A program made the position numbers and the translations under genes. Positions 43,456 to 55,059 of a stretch of DNA of 64,000 nt are shown piece after piece. The stretch's first letter is position 1. Each line of letters starts with the position of its first letter. The notes below the pieces were generated by a model, which searched no databases, was not told the origin of the DNA, and saw nothing but the letters and a program-made list of their open reading frames with translations. This stretch comes from Massospora cicadina (taxonomy: Eukaryota > Entomophthoromycota > Entomophthoromycetes > Entomophthorales > Entomophthoraceae), in contig JAKSZP010010600.1 in assembly GCA_022478985.1 (NCBI GenBank), forward strand, positions 124,001 through 188,000. The letters run 5' to 3'.

Positions 43456-44715
43456 ATGATGCAACCAGTACATCAATACGCCACACTCCCAGCTACTTTC
43501 GTTGGTGGAATTCAGAGTCTGTGTGTATATGAACATCCAAAAAACGGCCTTGTGGGAAAAATTTTGTGAAGATGTACACAAAATTTTCCTGACCGCAGTG
43601 TATGTTGCACCTCACTCTATATCACGTGGTTGGCTGGACCTAGGTTTCGAAAGCAAAATAGCAGCAGACAAGGCTGCTGTGGTGTGCATAGTGGTCGAAC
43701 TCCCCAAAGGGCAACGGGTCATCAAAACCAAATGCACCAGATGGACGAAATCAAACCAAATTTTTCTCACGTTTGACTTTTTGCCTACTATGGTAAAATG
43801 TGACATTTTGGAGCAACACCTGAAAGATGGTCTCACCATATATGGCGAAATACAATCTTTTGAAATGCAACGTTTCACGCTGATGCCACACCTGTGCACC
43901 AGCAAAGCCATCGCAGTTCTGACCCCAACTGAGGAGATTGCGAAGGATCTAACCCAGATCCCGCACTCCACCTTTATTGACATCGCAGGGCATACCACCC
44001 ACCCATTCTGGGTAACCGTGGACAGCGCGCCCCCATTTGCACCCACTGTGACGCGTTTGGCCATAAGGTGCACACATGCCCCATCAAGGAGGGCTTCACA
44101 TTCCAAGAGCACCCCTCGGCGGCCATGGCCAGCGGAGAGGCGCACTACAAACCAACTGCAAGCACCAAGGAGGCTTTCCCGTGGGGAGCACAAGGCTGTT
44201 ACCTATTGGTAAAGCCCATCTCCCCGCAGGAGCAGAAGAAGGCCAAGCAGGCCCATAGGGCCACGGCCAAGGAAGCGGCCAAGGCCACCACCACCATCCC
44301 ACACTCATAACGCCAGGAGGACATGGAGACCTTTGTGGCAGAAGTGACTCAGGAATCCATCACCCAATCAGATTGGGAGGCCCATGCCAAGCGGGCCACT
44401 CAATCTGAGGATCTGATGGGAGTTTTGATCTCACCCAATCATTGCACCCAAGCTCCGGTCAAAACCAACTTGGGACCTATTCCAACTGAAAAAAAAAATT
44501 TTGCCCCGCTCAATGGTGCACTGAACTTATCCGCACTGCAAAAAATTCGTCCAATGTCAGGAAAACAAAAAGCAAAGGCCAAAGCCAACGCAACTCTTTC
44601 CACAAAAATTAACAAAAACCCTGATAGCGTTGCTGCTAACACCCGCGCTGCTGTGAAAGCCCATGGGGACCTTGAAGAGGCTGGTGGGCCCAGGGGCCCA
44701 CCCCCTCGCACCTAA
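43456..44715 (+). pseudogene. LINE ORF1 (nucleic-acid-binding protein)
   Basis: A likely start is one of the ATGs at 43,456 or 43,459, followed by LPATFVGGIQSLCVYEH, then a frameshift near 43,560 into a long open frame to about 43,990. A second shift leads into the frame that carries a zinc knuckle CX2CX4HX4C (C-TH-C-DAFG-H-KVHT-C, 44,038-44,079). A basic Ala/Lys-rich tail follows (KQKAKAKANATLSTKINK, about 44,563-44,620) after one TAA at 44,308. The stop is at 44,713-44,715. ORF1 proteins of LINEs bind the element RNA. It is followed six bases later, in the same frame, by the ORF2 start. Confidence 0.82.
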
Positions 44716-44721
44716 GGTGCA

Positions 44722-47700
44722 ATGGGGGAAACCTTCACTCTAGGGACGCTGAATATCGCCAGACTCAAGGCCTCCCCGTCCTGGGCTAGGAAACTGAGTT
44801 TTTTACAAAACAATTTACCTGTGGATATCCTGGCCATCCAGGAGTCCCACTGTTCACGATGTTCTGAGGAAGCTTAGAAAACAATGCTCCTCCCATCCCT
44901 ATCCTTTTGGGAAAAGCACTGTGGGGTGCTAATTCAGAAAAATAATTTTTTCAAATTCACATCCTCAGAAACATTCCTAAATGGCCAAGTGCTCGTTGTC
45001 ACCTTCTCGTGGGCCAACATTGCACACACAATTGTCAACATTTACGCCCCAAACGGTGCACACAAGCGTTGGGAATTTTTCTCGTTAGTTAAATCCCTCC
45101 CGCTACCCCCCAATTCTTTCCTAGTTGGTGACATGAACTGTTGGCTAACCTCACCAATGGACTGGTGGCCACCCTCACCCCACATCCCACAGGGTCACGT
45201 AGAACTACGCGTTCTAAAAGCCACCCTTGGGTTAATGGATGCACTGCTGTGATACATCAATGAATCCCCCCTCTTGGGTTGGGACCATCTAGTACTAAAA
45301 AAAAAAGATGCACTGCTATGATATGCCCCACTGCTCAAAAACATGGCACGTCCCCACATCCACAATGGCCAATTAAGGTCCGTGACCCGCATCGACCTTA
45401 TTCTAACGCCGCGAAATTCCAACCCCACATCTCCCACTTCAAAACAACGAAAATGGAATTCTCCGACCACTGACTGGTCTTGATAACATACCACTTACCC
45501 GTCACAGTTGCAAAGGCCCCACATTGGTGCAAAATCTGCCCCCCCAAGCTTGCATCACCAGGATTTTCAATGTGGGTGGAAGAGGCAACTTTGGCAAAAT
45601 TGTTTGTTGCACCGTTTTGTGCAGACCCCATTTCCACATGGGCAACTTTCAAAGAAGACACCATCCGCCACTATCACCATCTCTCCTCCAGACGCTCATG
45701 AGCCACATTGGCAGTTATCTCGCGCGTGCTGGCAGAATTGGCCCACTTGGAGTCCAACATTCCAGCCACAGGATATAGCCCTGCATGGGGCTGGAAGTGA
45801 GCGGAGGCAGCCGCCCACCTCAATGCACTCAAAAGACAACACAAACATCGGGTTTATGTCCAATACAGGGCCACATGCATCACTAAAGGCGACAAGTGCA
45901 CCGCATACTTCTTTAAAAAAATTTCGCACCATGCCAGAGCGTGACCTGCGCACAGGTGCAAAGATTGGATAATTCCATTGCAGACACACTGGCTGAAGTG
46001 GTAATCGAAATGCAAAAATATTACTCCAAGTTATACTGAGCTGAACCAATTCAGCCGGCCAAAATGGCGGAATTTCTTGACTGAGCTCATATCTGCACTG
46101 TTTTCCAATACCCGGAAATAATGAATTTAATTACTCCGAATGAATTATGGACAGCCATTCGCGGTGCGCCAAACCAAAAATACCCAGGCCCAGATGGCAT
46201 TCCATATGAGTTCTACAAAAAATATTTCAAATATATATCCCCATTGCTGCTAGCCTCACTTAACCAAAGCCTGTTGGAAATGCGCCTCCTACCAGGAGGA
46301 CATGAGGCCTTTACTGTCACACTCTTCAAGAAAGGGGATAGGCTTGACTTAGCCAACTGACGCCCCATTTCTCTAACAAACACAGACACCAAAATTTTAA
46401 CCAAAATCATGGCTAACCGTTTAGGGACTGTAGCATCTGCCACCATCTCCCCAGAACAATTTGGTTTCATCCCCAGAAGGTCAATTTGGGATAACGTGCA
46501 CTCTGTGGCTAATGTGTGTCAATCCACAGCCTCTGGGGCACTTGTATTCTTGGACCAACAAAAGGCCTATGATAGAGTAAACTGGGAATAACTAAGCGCC
46601 TGCCTCCATCAATTCCGCCTACCCCTCCGCTTCATAAACTGGGTGATGCTGCTCACGGAATCTGCGACAATGGCAGTGCGTGGCCCAGGCTTCCTAACAG
46701 AAGTAGTCCATCCTCAAAGGGGCCTGCGACAAGGGGACCCCCTCAGCCCACTCTTATACAAATTCAGCCTTGACCCACTACTGTGAACTGTGAATGCCCA
46801 CCTCACTGGGATCCATGTGCCAGGCCAAACCCCAGTCAAGATGGTGGCATTTGCAGATGATTGCGTGGTGGGGGTGTCTAATAACAAAGATGCACGCGCA
46901 CTTGAAGCCCTCATCCAGGAATATTCCCGGGTAAGCAACGCGGCACTGAACACCTCCAAAACCAAAATCATCCTCCTTGGTCGGTTTCAGAACTGCTGGG
47001 CCCCAGCAAGTAGTTCCCAACCTGGCCCATCTGCTCGACCACATCCACGCCTTATTAACTCAACACACACTGCTCCACTGGTGCTCCCCTTTGTGCCACG
47101 TCCTACCATAGGACCGGTGCACCATCTGGGCGTGTGGATGGAGGCAGGCGGATACGCGTCAGCAGTAATGGAGTGCCATATACTGGACAACGTGATGAAG
47201 CGAATCGCCTCTCTCAGAGCCCACCCTACTACCCTCACTGGCAGGGTTGTTCTTGCCAACTCTATGCTCCTATCCAAAGTCTGGTTTGGAGCCCACGCCA
47301 TCCCCTTCTCCCCAAGCTTCTTCAAATCCCTGTATGATTTGCTGCAAGGATGGCTTTGGTCAGGCCGCCCTCCACCAGTACGGCTAGAGGTCATGTTTGG
47401 CCCTCATCATCAAGGTGGCATGGGCCTGCTTGACTTCAAAGCCCATGCTGCCAAGATCCCGGGCACCTGGATCGCGGCTGTCACTGCTCCTACACTCCCA
47501 TCCCAACACTGGTCCTGCGCAGCCTGCTCCAACTTCTCCCGAGCCTTGGGCCTCAACAATCCATCAAACCCCCACTCCCTGATGAAATACCTCGCATCAC
47601 AAACATCAGCCACAGGTCCTCACGGGACTAAAACCCACTACAAACGAATCCTACTCTCCATGCGAAGTGCAGAGTGGAGAATTCGTATTAGTGGACATAC

Positions 47701-48539
47701 AACCTGAAGAGGCCGCCCCTTTCCTCAGTTCACACAAGAGGTACAGGGGCTACCCATCCATGATGGCGTGATCCCCATTCGACCCCAAGTCCTATCCAGG
47801 GTGGACTACCTGGACATGATGGACATCCCTTATTCCACTGAGACCCAAAAGACTATCTGGAAATATGCACACCATCCTCTGTTGCAGCCTCAAGTCCGCT
47901 CCCATGCGTGGCGCTGCCTGAGGCGGGTGTATCATACAGCTGAGCGCTCTAACGCTTTACACTCATCCTGTGTCGTGTGTGGCCAGTATGGAACGCTGTT
48001 CCACCGCCTGGAGAAGTGCCCCACCTCTAGAGTGATATGGCGCGAAGTCCAACGTCTGCTAGGCCAGGATCAAACGCATCCCTTCAGTCTGTCAAGAGAT
48101 ATGTTTGCTTCATCAATGGCCTCCCCTTCCACCCTCCCTCCATGCTCTGGTGGTTGCAATCGCCATGTGGACTATCCACATGATTGTCTTGGATGCCATC
48201 GCTGGCTCCATCCCCACCCTCCCAGAAGCTGTCCACAGATTCTGGTCTCATTTGGTGGACCACTTTCAAGCATGGATGTTTGGATATTTCCCACCACATC
48301 ACCGACAGCTGGTCTCCTCCTGGTTCCCAGTCTGGTTCATCAAATCAGACCCCTTCCTCCACACGCGCTCAATAGTGGCTATGGCCCCTTCACACGTTCC
48401 CTCCCCTCCCCATAAGTGGCGTTCCCACTGGCAACAAGAGATAGCATCGCTTCTCTGGGGTGCCCCCCTGGTAATAAGTTTATCTTTCCTGAGTCATATT
48501 CGGAAGTGTCCATCCCATGGTTGGCCTTCCCCGCAATAA
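44722..48539 (+). pseudogene. LINE ORF2 (endonuclease-reverse transcriptase)
   Basis: The ATG at 44,722 opens an AP-type endonuclease: FTLGTLNIARL (Asn), ILAIQESH (Glu), VNIYAPNG, LVGDMNCW (Asp, Asn), TRIDLILTPRN and FSDH followed by TGA at 45,474. RT follows from about 46,121 in one frame: PGPDGIPYEFYKKYF, RPISLTNTDTKIL, EQFGFIPRRS, FLDQQKAYDRVNW, RGLRQGDPLSPLLY and the catalytic FADD (46,850-46,861). A C-terminal C-x2-C...H...C motif, CVVCGQYGTLFHRLEKCP, is at about 47,970-48,022. Stops occur at 44,878, 45,474, 46,358, 46,589, 46,784 and 47,705, with shifts near 45,245, 45,420, 45,750-46,110 and 48,110. Confidence 0.9.
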
Positions 48540-48562
48540 ATTTAAAAATTAAAATTTAAAAA
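48536..48562 (+). other. A-rich 3' tail of the LINE
   Basis: 'aataaatttaaaaattaaaa' and following A/T-rich sequence between the ORF2 stop and the duplication. An AATAAA occurs at its start. Confidence 0.75.
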
Positions 48563-48578
48563 ATAAAAACAGGGCGCA
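48563..48578. repeat. Right target-site duplication of the LINE
   Basis: Exact partner of 43,191-43,206. Confidence 0.9.
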
Positions 48579-49024
48579 CATATGCAATATAAACTTTTGG
48601 TTCAAGTTCATGGGTTGATTAGTGAAATTAGATAACAACATTGATATAGGTCCATCATAAGCAGGATTAAGGGTCCCAGGACAAGGCAGAGCCTCTAAAT
48701 GGGAATTATTATTACCTGGTATCTTGACACATAATCATTTGGCAATATATCTTTGTTTCCAGTATTAACTATCACTTGAGACTTAGGCAAAATAGTTATG
48801 GGCATGTATGAGAATAAAGTCATCCTTTTTGCACATACATAAGGGTGAGGAAGAATAGTTTTTTGATCTAATACTTGATAAAAGTCAGGATATAGAACTA
48901 GGTTTACTAGAAATCGTATATGACGTTTAAACCTCCCTTTTTTAGTGATAACATCATTTAACATTATTATAACTTGATACACTATTAAAGAAAAACTAAT
49001 CCTTATGGCTGATAATAGTATCAA
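48579..49024 (-). pseudogene. dUTPase-like region, element I
   Basis: Minus-strand words ILPKSQVIVNTGNKDILPND then YVSRYQ (about 48,720-48,800) fit 'ipp.sqv.v.tG..i.iP...y', as in F (VIPPKSQILVEAGLQFTIPP). Across the LINE the frame continues as YVRPVFIDRLISVTGCGELY (43,140-43,206). No intact catalytic 'GVxDxxYRG' motif was found. The relative position, between protease and RT, is the same as in E, F and J. Confidence 0.55.
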
Positions 49025-49119
49025 AATCTGTCAAGAAACTTTCACAAGAAGAAATCATGACAATTACAATTAATTACAACAGCAGGGGTGGTCGCAGCGC
49101 CTTTACTAAAGTGCTTAGG

Positions 49120-49330
49120 TAGAGAAGTATAAGCCCCTATGGATTTTATATATGAGGGCAATCCATCTCATATTCTTGGGTAAGGCATAAATTGGGAGCA
49201 ATTATAATCTTATCATAGGGCTGGATTAAATTACACTTATAGGAGAACCTGTATCAATAATAGCTAAAATCTTCACTTATTGTACCCCTACTTCAACATG
49301 AGTTAAATTATTTTTAAACTGAGGAATGAA
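49120..49330 (-). pseudogene. pol: Aspartic protease, element I
   Basis: VKILAIIDTGSPISVI, with DTGS at 49,243-49,254 intact. The rest of the domain is broken; IKSIGAYTSLPKHFSKGAAT (about 49,075-49,150) resembles the AYSSLPLRFV stretch of the F protease. Confidence 0.7.
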
Positions 49331-49449
49331 GAATATAGAGAGGCCCAAAGCGTTTGTAAAAGCAGAAGGATAAGAAGAAAAGTTTTTATTAGTTTATTTT
49401 TTGGGACATCATTGTCTACAGGAGCAGAAACTACATACCAATTATTAAG

Positions 49450-50500
49450 ATAACTATCAATTTTAAGATTTAGGCAAGGAAGATTGTCAGCATATGGAGC
49501 CTAATTCCCAATGTTGACTTCTCTTTTTTGACTCGTCACCTTGTTTTTTCCAGCATTGTTTTACTTTGTGCTTAATAGCTCAAAATAAGTACCTGGATCA
49601 ATTCTCTATTTTAGGCTTATTTTTATGGAATATTGCATGGATATAAGATTGGGATTTAGATGTGGGAATAGGATGCACAGCCCCACTAGGAATTTCCAAT
49701 AGGGTCTCCTTGATAATGAGTATTGAGCGGGAATTTACTTTACTTGCTTAAAGATATATATAGTTGTTCTCAGTTAGAATAAGCATTTACCATAGTAGAA
49801 ATACCATCTAAATTAAGGTGAATACAAGTTATTAAGTTCACAGAAACACATTTTAATTATAAAGCAAATTCATAATGAGTCTCCATGATTGACCTGGCTA
49901 ATTTTAAAGGATTTATTGTTAGACAGGATTACTTCAAACCAAAACTTATTTATAAGGGCGATTTAACCTAGGCCCAAGAAATACAGACTTTTTATTGCGT
50001 TACCATAATATCTAAGGCAGTTTTTTTAGGCAGGACTATAAATATTGGGGCTTTTGATAGCTGCTAGCACCATCTATAGTTCATTTATATTTAAATAAAA
50101 ATGAAAAAATACTTCATCCGTCAGTGGGATCATGTTTGATCTTGAATGTGGTCTTATTAACAGAAAGTTCACTATTTGATACATGTACGGCTGGATTAAC
50201 TAATGGTTCAGGTTTAGAGGGATCAGATTTGGGAAGATTTAGTTGAGTAGAAGAGCGGTATAAATGTTGGCGTAAATGACCTAGATCATCTTGTAAGTGG
50301 AGAGCCCAATTACTTAGATGTTCCACCAAATGGATTTGGATCTATATTTGCACTAACCTAATGGCCTCGTTCTGATTATTCCCAAAATCCCACTTTAGCA
50401 CTTAAATGATTAATGGTGGCAGTTAGAGAAGTTAATTTAGCTTTATGAAGCTGTTTAATTCTGTTTACAGAGATTATGAGCATTTCTGATTCCATCTTTA
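49450..50500 (-). pseudogene. gag: gag remnant, element I
   Basis: The minus strand begins at a Met near 50,496 with MESEMLIISVNRIKQLHKAK and continues to LSNWALHLQDDLGHLRQHLY (50,255-50,329), which look helical. The rest to 49,450 is frame-broken. The N-terminal style (short polar start, 'I..VN...QLH') is close to that of the J gag (MEIQRLINLVYQLHSQLL). No zinc knuckle recognised. Confidence 0.5.
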
Positions 50501-50540
50501 ATGTTAATAAAGGTTTGAAAAGGCTGAGATCAAGTCAGAT

Positions 50541-50962
50541 TGTACAAGGATAAAACTTCACTTGAAACTCATTCTGACCTACGGAAGATGCAATTTAACA
50601 AAACTTTGGATTGAACCATTATCCTAAAGGAATAAAAGGTCCAAAGTGACGCTAAAACCCGCTGGCAGAGTGACTTAGGGCACTCTTATCAAAGGCTTTA
50701 ACTCCTCCAAGACTTCATGAAGATCTTGATGATCTTGATGGGTAAAACCCACTCTGAGACTGTGCTCCCTCAAAAACTATAAATGTTAAATCATATAAAA
50801 TTATTTAAGTATTTTTTAATACCCTGTAGCGCCATATAATTACCAACAAAGTTCATAGTTCCTTGTAAAAAATATTCTATTAGGACAAACGCTAGAGCTT
50901 ATTCAAATCATAATTGTTTAGCCTTTGAAGAAACCATAAATTGAAATCATAATTCCTTAATC
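50541..50962 (+). repeat. 5' LTR of element J
   Basis: Starts TGTACAAGG. It matches the right copy in several words: 'ttggattgaaccatt' against 'ctggatcaaaccatt', 'aaaatattctattaggacaaacgct' against 'gaaatattccactaggataaacact', and 'tcataattgttt' in both. It ends before the PBS. Confidence 0.7.
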
Positions 50963-50981
50963 TGGTGCTCCCTGCAAGGTC
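50963..50981 (+). other. Primer-binding site of element J
   Basis: 'tggtgctccctgcaaggtc' directly follows the 5' LTR; the first eight bases are the same as in E. Confidence 0.6.
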
Positions 50982-50999
50982 CTTTAAAGGCAACCCAGA

Positions 51000-52950
51000 A
51001 AAGGTCTACTTTCCCATAGATGGATCATACCAGCTAAGAAATTATCCTTTAACAGGAGGAAGAGTTAAATGTGACATGATGGGTCCACTCTGGCTGACAA
51101 AACATAACTACTTAAACGTGAGAACATCACATTAGATTAACTTATGGACTTTTATATTTGGTTCCTGATGAAGCAACCTAACAAATAAAATCATCTGAGG
51201 TCTCTCAAACTGTGGAAACCTTACTCTATGGAACTCTACAACCTTTGGTGATCAAATCAGACGCACTTTACTAGGGTGATACCTTATGCATTTGCACAGC
51301 ATGGCTATCCTTCCAAGCATAGTCATAAGAGTTACTCAAACTGAGGCTCATTTCCAGTTACTTGTTTACCTGGCTCATCATCATTATTTATAACTTGTTA
51401 GGGTTGCATCATATGGAAATTCAGCGACTGATTAACCTAGTTTACCAACTTCACTCTCAGCTCCTCAAAGAATATGAGACTGCCTGTGACTTTTCCCAGA
51501 AAGTGAGGCTTTTTGACGACCAAAGAGAGATTTCCAAATTGCAAGGTCATCTCATCCATCTTGACTGTGAAATTGGTGGATATATGCTTGATGAGATTTC
51601 CTAGTCTTTTGCCAATGCTAATGTGTCAATAACCACATAATTTGATCAAAATGGCTACCTATTTTTCACTCAAGTATCTGATCAATGGCAAATCTATGAA
51701 GCTCAGATTGACAACTTAACAGGGAAATCTCGCCAGATTAGTAAAGTGGCCCATGTACATATTGCTACAAAACTGACGGTTGTCAGTGAGCCCTATGGGC
51801 CAAATGGTCCTGAAGAACTGGAAGGTCCCAAAGGTTCAGAAGGCCCTAGAGGTCCAGAGTCCTAGCCCTATGCCCATAAAAGATGAAGATCACAAAGCCC
51901 ACATTTCCAAATTGGACTGACAATCATGAGGAGTAGTTTTTGAAAGTTGTATGGATTCTTAAGAAAACTATCTTGACTGTAATCTAAATCAGACTACTCT
52001 CCATAATAAAAAATCGTACTCTTCATTATCTTGCTCTGAAGCTGCTTCCCACCAGCAGGTAGATTAAGCCACCATAAAGTATTATATTGAACGCCTAAGA
52101 TCACGTTTTCAGAGCTTGAAACCAAACATCAAATAACTTTACAACGATTTGCTGACCAAGTTGCAGAGAATTGATGCCTTCAACAATTTTTTTCAGCTTG
52201 AAAACCAGTACTAATCAAAAGGAGAACTTAAGACATAATGTACAAGACAATCTCCATATCATCTGGCAGCAGATAGACCAAATATATATAGAAAATCTTT
52301 TGTAATTGAAACCTTTAAAATTGGCAGACCTTTTACTCTGCTATCCATGTCATATTTGAGCCGGTTAGCTCTTTTAAGCCTAATTTTATGGAGAAATATA
52401 TACCAGGAACAGAGAGCATCAGATACTTCCTTTTTGTCTATGAGAATGCTATGTAATTGGCTACAGACCAGCAGAAGATGTAACAGAACCGGGTATGCTT
52501 CAACAGTAGCTCTCATGAGATCATAGTTCCTAGTTTAAAGAATGCGCCTCTTGGGAGTAGATTAAAGAAGCCATTATTGAGAATTTTAGGAGCTCTTTAT
52601 CTCTGACCAACTGCAGGCAGCCATATATGTGTATATTCCAGAAAAAGGAGAATCTTATATTGAATTCACTTATGATTTTCAAATTATGGCACAGGATCTA
52701 TTTGCTTTCAACTAAGTCTCTTTTTGATTATGCAGTTGCTGAAACGGTGTTCACTTTCACCTCTCATGTCACTCTGGCGCTCCATTTTACAGACATTAAG
52801 AAGCAATTTGAGATGATCCTTGATATCAAGGGGCAATAATGGAAAGACCTGAGTCCAATGATTGCTATACCTCTTTAATTGAGGGATCTAAAATCTCATA
52901 TTCATGCTGGAAGACAAAATCCCACATGCAAATTTAATTAGGTTCCTTTT
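51000..52950 (+). pseudogene. gag: gag of element J
   Basis: The best open stretch is 51,362-51,604, with MEIQRLINLVYQLHSQLLKE and FDDQREISKLQGHLIHLD, rich in Leu, Gln, Glu and His and probably helical. A collagen-like linker follows (SEPYGPNGPEELEGPKG, 51,784-51,865). Capsid-like sequence continues to about 52,850 in broken frames. A zinc knuckle was not recognised. Element F has a similar Gly-Pro stretch in its gag. Confidence 0.55.
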
Positions 52951-53189
52951 CCTTACTTTGGCGTCTACAAGAACCAAGAAATTAATGTTGTAAGAATATA
53001 TCAGATAAGGCGGAAAAGAGGCATCAGCCTAGGGTGCGAGGCTCCCTATGCTGACAAACCTGCACCTCAAAAATCTGATCCTAATTTTTTATCTAAATGA
53101 TTTTTGTGTCTGCTCCTGACGTCCTTGTTGTCCCTGACAATCTTACTGGGATAAAGGCCATTTTTCTCTTTATCTTGTTGTAGATTCAA

Positions 53190-53560
53190 TATATTTTCTA
53201 CCACATTTTTTATCATAAGTCACTTAAGTGAATGTTTTATTACACAAGTTGAAAGTCTAGTCCATTATTGATACTGGCTCCCACGTTAATGTCATTTCAT
53301 CCTGTCTAATAAAGAAAATTAAGATTGCTCCTGATAGTAATCGTTCTCTAGAATATGAGACTGACATCCCTTCCTGCACTCAATCCCTCAGAGCTTACTC
53401 ATATTTTCTATACGTTTGGGTCCTTAGTAGTATCAGCCCTGGCTATAGTCTTGCATAATAATTTTATGACCTACTTATAGGTACTTAATTTCTATCTAAT
53501 TTTGATGCTAAAATTATCTTCAAGTGATGTATTTCTCCATCTTAAGATACTTTGTTCCAC
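53190..53560 (+). pseudogene. pol: Aspartic protease, element J
   Basis: SIIDTGSHVNVISSCLIKK, with the catalytic Asp at 53,270-53,272 and DTGS intact. SLEYETDIPSCTQSLRAYSY follows. A second-half word, YDLLIGT, at about 53,468-53,489 fits 'ydilLG'. Neighbours are gag and the dUTPase-like domain. Confidence 0.75.
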
Positions 53561-53639
53561 TTATTCTCAAGTATTCTCTAAGAATAAATGGATGATAAAA
53601 CTTTAGAGCTGTATGTTAGAACAGGCTAAGTCTCTAGAA

Positions 53640-54006
53640 AAACTGGGATATCGAGTGATGGGCCCTAAAGTTACTCTTCCTCCCCTGGTGGTGAATGCTT
53701 AAGAAGGAATGCCCATCCTTCCTATTAATAAAACAACTATATCCCCAAGTCTCAATCTTGGTGGAAAAATGGAATCCAATTAAATGTACTTGCAACTTAC
53801 CTTTTGGAGATTTATGGGAACCTAATCCATTGATTCTTGAACTTTTAACCTGTCCTAGAATACTTGATCATGCGTTTCATGGGACCATCACTTTACTAAT
53901 AGTAAATCTTACTGATCAACCATTTACAATTACTTTGCCATTCAATTGCCTATCAACATACCTTATCAAAAAAATGTCAACTCTGTCTCTGCCTATGGAT
54001 CCTTAG
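53640..54006 (+). pseudogene. dUTPase-like domain, element J
   Basis: The frame 53,695-54,006 reads LLIKQLYPQVSILVEKWNPI and then GDLWEPNPLILELLTCPRIL, followed by DHAFHGTITLLIVNLTDQPF and TITLPF. The word ILDHAFHGTITLLIVNL matches the dUTPase motif with the catalytic Asp ('g.iDadYrGei.v...N'), and NLTDQPFTI matches the next strand. The N half corresponds to the 'ipp......vptG' part, but its Gly is lost. The domain sits between protease and RT. Function by motif only. Confidence 0.65.
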
Positions 54007-54149
54007 ACGATCTAAGACTTGAAGAGGCTTCAATTGTTGCATGATTTGATGTTAAATTTAGAGACACCCTAATTAATTTTGAACAGCAAATGGCTGAGTC
54101 ACTAATTATGGAGTACGCTAACATCTCCAAATTTTAAGAAGATTTTGGG

Positions 54150-54960
54150 CTAATGAAAGTGGTTCAACACAAGTACTTATTGGAGACTCCAAACCCTTCC
54201 AGGCTTAACCATATTTGAAATCCAAAGTTGAAGAGGCCAAGTCACTCAGATAATGAAGTACCTGCTTGAAGATGGCCTCTTAAAGCCCTCACAGAGTCCT
54301 TGGGCCTCCCCCTGCTGCTGGTCTATAGAAGGATGATAGTCATTGAATTTTAATGATCATCGAATATGAATGCAATCATGTGAAAGGACAGCTATCCATT
54401 ACCTCAAATTGAAAGTTCTCTATTGAATTTTATCCATAGTCTCAGTTTTCTCAGCTATGGATCTTGATAGTAGATACTGGCAGACCAATATGGCTCCATA
54501 AGACAGGGATATATATGTGCTTATCTCCAGCAAAGGCCTGTTTAAACCTATTTGCATGCCACAGGGGTTGTGCAACGCCCCTTAGACCTTCCAGCGGGTC
54601 ATGGATGGTATGCTCCGAGATCTTAAAGTGTCTTATGTATTGGTCTACTTGGATGATGTTAAATTATACTTTTGAACCTTAATGGGCCTTAAAATCACTT
54701 TTGAGAGGTTTTAAGTGGATGAATGTCAATCTATCAAGTTGAAGGCGGCTTAATGCAGTTTTTTAGAGCGAAATGGAGTTCCTCAGTTAAATGGCTACTC
54801 GTAAGAGTATTTCACCAAATCTTGATAAAGTCAAAGTCATTAAAAAGAGGTCTCACCCCCAAAGCTTGAGGGATGAACAAGCCTACCTGGGTATAATTGT
54901 TCACTACTGACAATTCATTTCTTATTTTGACAAACTTTACTGTTTCCCTTGTCTTTCTAT
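54150..54960 (+). pseudogene. pol: Reverse transcriptase, element J
   Basis: Fingers are broken (KYLLEDGLLKPSQSPWASPC type, about 54,254-54,315). DSYPLPQIESSLLNF (about 54,388-54,430) is the 'yPLP.i...l' word. TGVVQRPLDLPAGHG-like shifted sequence stands for 'pqGL.nAPatFQ'. The catalytic box is intact: SYVLVYLDDVKLYF, with YLDD at 54,646-54,657. Frame breaks near 54,310, 54,470 and 54,690. Confidence 0.78.
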
Positions 54961-55059
54961 ACCATAAGTAAATTCTATTTCACTAGGAAGAATTACAGTG
55001 ACAGGTTTTAAACTCTTTCTGAGAACTTCTAATAATTTGTCCAATTCTGGTCCACCCTG

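Larger units (their letters stand above)
43207..48562 (+). mobile_element. Full-length or nearly full-length LINE (5.36 kb), Tad1/L1-like
   Basis: Two ORFs, a 3' A-rich tail and a perfect 16-bp target duplication. It is richer in GC than the element I sequence around it and less decayed: ORF2 keeps one frame for about 2 kb with only a few stops. ORF1 has a zinc knuckle; ORF2 has AP endonuclease, RT and a C-terminal Cys/His motif. It lies in opposite orientation inside element I. The RT words and the two-ORF layout resemble the Tad1 group of fungi; a phylogeny would be needed to fix this. Confidence 0.92.
39600..50500 (-). mobile_element. Ty3/gypsy element I, split by a LINE
   Basis: Minus strand, AT-rich and heavily decayed. 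From right to left: gag (50,500-49,450), protease (49,120-49,330), dUTPase-like region (49,020-48,579 continuing at 43,206-43,100), RT (43,000-41,900) and integrase (40,480-40,000). The coding sense continues across the LINE when the 16-bp duplication is counted once. No LTRs were recognised; the 5' end runs against the LTR of J at 50,541. Confidence 0.7.

Noticed and set aside
43612..44193. 193-codon minus-strand open frame
   Set aside because: It lies wholly antisense to LINE ORF1, which has clear family motifs; it has no motif of its own.
46778..47394. Minus-strand open frames of 88-135 codons
   Set aside because: Antisense to the LINE reverse transcriptase, which keeps one sense frame with FADD.
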